NCBI GenBank assembly: GCA_012798185.1
Contig: JAAZNS010000315.1
Location: forward strand, 1-7,476
Origin: Chloroflexota bacterium
GTDB lineage: Bacteria; Chloroflexota; Anaerolineae; Anaerolineales; UBA4823
Direction of reading: 5' to 3'
Length of the DNA stretch: 7,476 nt
Positions 6,164-7,476 of the stretch are shown piece by piece. A program made the position numbers and the translations under genes. The notes below the pieces were generated by a model. That model had not been told where the DNA came from and made no database searches. It worked only from the letters and a program-made list of their open reading frames with translations. Numbering within the stretch: position 1 is the stretch's first letter; every line of letters starts with the position of its first letter.

Positions 6164-6700
6164 ATGAGTGACTTAAAAGATCAGTTGTTTGGTAAAGTAA
6201 GCTCAGATATTGACCCCTTCAAAAAAATTCTTGGCTATATTCCGGGTTTTAAAGGATACATTGAACGGCAGAAGCGACGCGATGCTGATAAACTGCTCAG
6301 GGATACGATTGCAGACCGTATCGAGGAAATGTGGGCAAGAGTATCGACATTGCAAAGGGATTTTATCAGCCGTGGAGAAATCGCATTGGTGGATGACTTG
6401 GAAGCAGCTGCTGTTAAACTAAGAACTTTTGCAGATAGAATTCGTAGAGCACCTCGCGGGTATTCCAGTTTGTTTGAAGCAGTAAAAGTCAATGAAGATG
6501 AATTAGCTCAGTTGTATCAGTACGATGCATCGATGCTTGAGCTTTCCGATTCGGTTGGACGGGCAATAGATAATATTGAATCATCTATTGGTACAGATGG
6601 CTTGGCAGCTGCTATCCGAAACTTAATCACCATTACTCAACAATGCATCGATGTCTATAATCGTCGTGATGAAGCAGTAACTGGCGGCTCTACAGAGTAA
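6164..6700 (+). CDS. Conserved-looking helical protein of unknown function, upstream of SPFH gene
   Basis: The product has 178 residues, no signal peptide and no membrane helix. The N-terminus contains a short amphipathic piece, DPFKKILGYIPGFKGYIERQ (about 17-36), then a very charged stretch RQKRRDADKLLRDTIADRIEEMWARV that should form a long helix or coiled coil. Residues about 60-96 and 105-168 also look helical, with a Gly-rich break near 141-146 (SIGTDG). The tail TGGSTE is flexible. A strong AAGGAG (6152-6157) lies 6 nt before the ATG, behind the promoter at 6085. The SPFH gene starts 68 nt downstream on the same strand. I remember similar proteins next to SPFH genes in Anaerolineae but know no named family. 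The mostly helical, charged make-up recalls PspA-like partners of YdjI proteins, but no PspA motif is visible and that link is inference only. The gene itself is secure. Confidence 0.85.
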   Translation: MSDLKDQLFGKVSSDIDPFKKILGYIPGFKGYIERQKRRDADKLLRDTIADRIEEMWARVSTLQRDFISRGEIALVDDLEAAAVKLRTFADRIRRAPRGYSSLFEAVKVNEDELAQLYQYDASMLELSDSVGRAIDNIESSIGTDGLAAAIRNLITITQQCIDVYNRRDEAVTGGSTE

Positions 6701-6755
6701 TTATTCCATAACAGCCTTAATAGAGCAATTTTTAACCGATCTATTCAGCAATTAT

Positions 6756-6760
6756 AGGAG
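6756..6760 (+). promoter_or_regulatory. Ribosome binding site deciding the start of the SPFH gene
   Basis: AGGAG ends 8 nt before the ATG at 6769 and only 2 nt before an in-frame ATG at 6763. The later ATG is therefore the more likely start. Confidence 0.65.
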
Positions 6761-6768
6761 AGATGACC

Positions 6769-7476
6769 ATGGCTCGAATATTCGATGTAATTGAATATCC
6801 CAATGAAATGCGTGATGAAATTGTCCATCGATTTCCAGAGGAGGGTCCGGGCAATTTCCGGATTGGCTCTCAGGTAATCGTCCGCGAATCACAAACAGCA
6901 GTATTCTTCCGAGATGGAAACGCTTTGGATGTATTTGGCCCCGGAAGACATACTATTGTGACTGCTAATATTCCGTTGATAATCAATCAAATTGGCAAAC
7001 TATTCAATGAAAAAACACCCTTCCCGGCAGAAGTATACTTTGTTTCTATGCGGGATTTTGCTGACCGAAAGTGGGGCACTCCACAACCGATCATTGTTCG
7101 TAATCCAAATATGGGTTTAGGTGTGGCATTACTTCAAGGTTTTGGCACTTATGGCTTTCAGGTAAAAGATCCCCAACAATTCGTTACACAATTGGTTGGT
7201 GCCCAGGGTACATATCGCACCACTGATATCGAAAGCCGATTACGCTCAATGCTGCTTTCTAAATTACAAGACCTGTTAGGAGAAACTGCAGCGAAAGCAA
7301 GCGTCCCTGAATTAATTGGCTTGACTGAAGAATTAGGTGCTGGCGTACGAGCCAAAGCACAAGATGATTTCCTTGCATTAGGATTGACATTAAAAGCCTT
7401 CTATATCGAAAACTTAAAACCATCGACAAAATCAGCGGAGGAATTGCGCGCTATGGGTATGTTGGATATGGCAACC
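6769..7476 (+). CDS. SPFH-domain protein, YdjI / virion-core-protein-like, 3'-truncated by window edge
   Basis: The frame is open from the ATG at 6769 to the last base, giving 236 residues of a protein that should be over 300. SPFH proteins (stomatin, prohibitin, flotillin, HflK/C) assemble into membrane-associated rings or cages; the YdjI branch lacks an N-terminal membrane helix, as here. Matching features are the N-terminal FDVIEYPNEMRDEIVHRFP, the strand region SQVIVRESQTAVFFRDGNAL with DVFGPGRHTI (about 34-63), EVYFVSMRDFADRKWGT (88-104), GFGTYGFQVKDPQQFV (124-139) and TTDIESRLRSMLLSKLQDLL (151-170), followed by the helical AKAQDDFLALGLTLKAFYIENL where SPFH domains end. It shares the promoter at 6085 with the 178-aa gene. 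In B. subtilis YdjI helps bring PspA to the membrane; the same role here is inference. A C-terminal zinc ribbon, frequent in relatives, would lie beyond the window. Confidence 0.88.
   Translation, partial: MARIFDVIEYPNEMRDEIVHRFPEEGPGNFRIGSQVIVRESQTAVFFRDGNALDVFGPGRHTIVTANIPLIINQIGKLFNEKTPFPAEVYFVSMRDFADRKWGTPQPIIVRNPNMGLGVALLQGFGTYGFQVKDPQQFVTQLVGAQGTYRTTDIESRLRSMLLSKLQDLLGETAAKASVPELIGLTEELGAGVRAKAQDDFLALGLTLKAFYIENLKPSTKSAEELRAMGMLDMAT

Noticed and set aside
6702..6746. Possible terminator between the 178-aa gene and the SPFH gene (AATAGA with TCTATT)
   Set aside because: The stem is only 6 AT-rich base pairs with a long loop and no T tract after it; the two genes are more likely co-transcribed.

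Overview
The window looks like chromosomal DNA from a Chloroflexota bacterium, most likely class Anaerolineae. This is inferred from family resemblance remembered without a database: the NERD-like membrane protein beside fabF, the Nudix, long-aldolase and pentapeptide sequences, and the 178-aa protein in front of a YdjI-type SPFH gene all look like proteins I associate with that class. Composition is moderately AT-rich and coding density is high. I see no transposase, integrase, phage gene, CRISPR array, tRNA or rRNA.

Block 1 (about 2-2774, + strand) is a tight lipid-synthesis operon. It holds the C-terminal three quarters of plsX (acyl-phosphate synthesis for phospholipids), then fabF (chain-elongating ketoacyl-ACP synthase) after 19 nt, then after 18 nt a two-helix membrane protein with a NERD-like domain that appears to lack the nuclease catalytic residues.

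Block 2 (5845-2730, - strand) holds a long-form class II fructose-bisphosphate aldolase, a 213-nt gap filled with two large inverted repeats, a Nudix hydrolase, a pentapeptide-repeat protein 21 nt further on, a 236-nt gap with small hairpins, and a 77-aa membrane protein. The last gene overlaps the end of block 1 tail-to-tail by 45 bp. Only the Nudix and pentapeptide genes are spaced like a certain operon.

Block 3 (6085-7476, + strand) starts with the clearest promoter in the window (TTGCAC, 17 nt, TATAAT). It drives an uncharacterised, probably helical 178-aa protein and then a YdjI-type SPFH gene that runs off the right edge. In Bacillus the YdjI family works with PspA in membrane stress, so this pair is the best candidate here for a little-described system, with the 178-aa protein as its unknown partner. 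The second candidate is the structured gap at 4249-4400, where G-U wobbles suggest a folded RNA made from the - strand.
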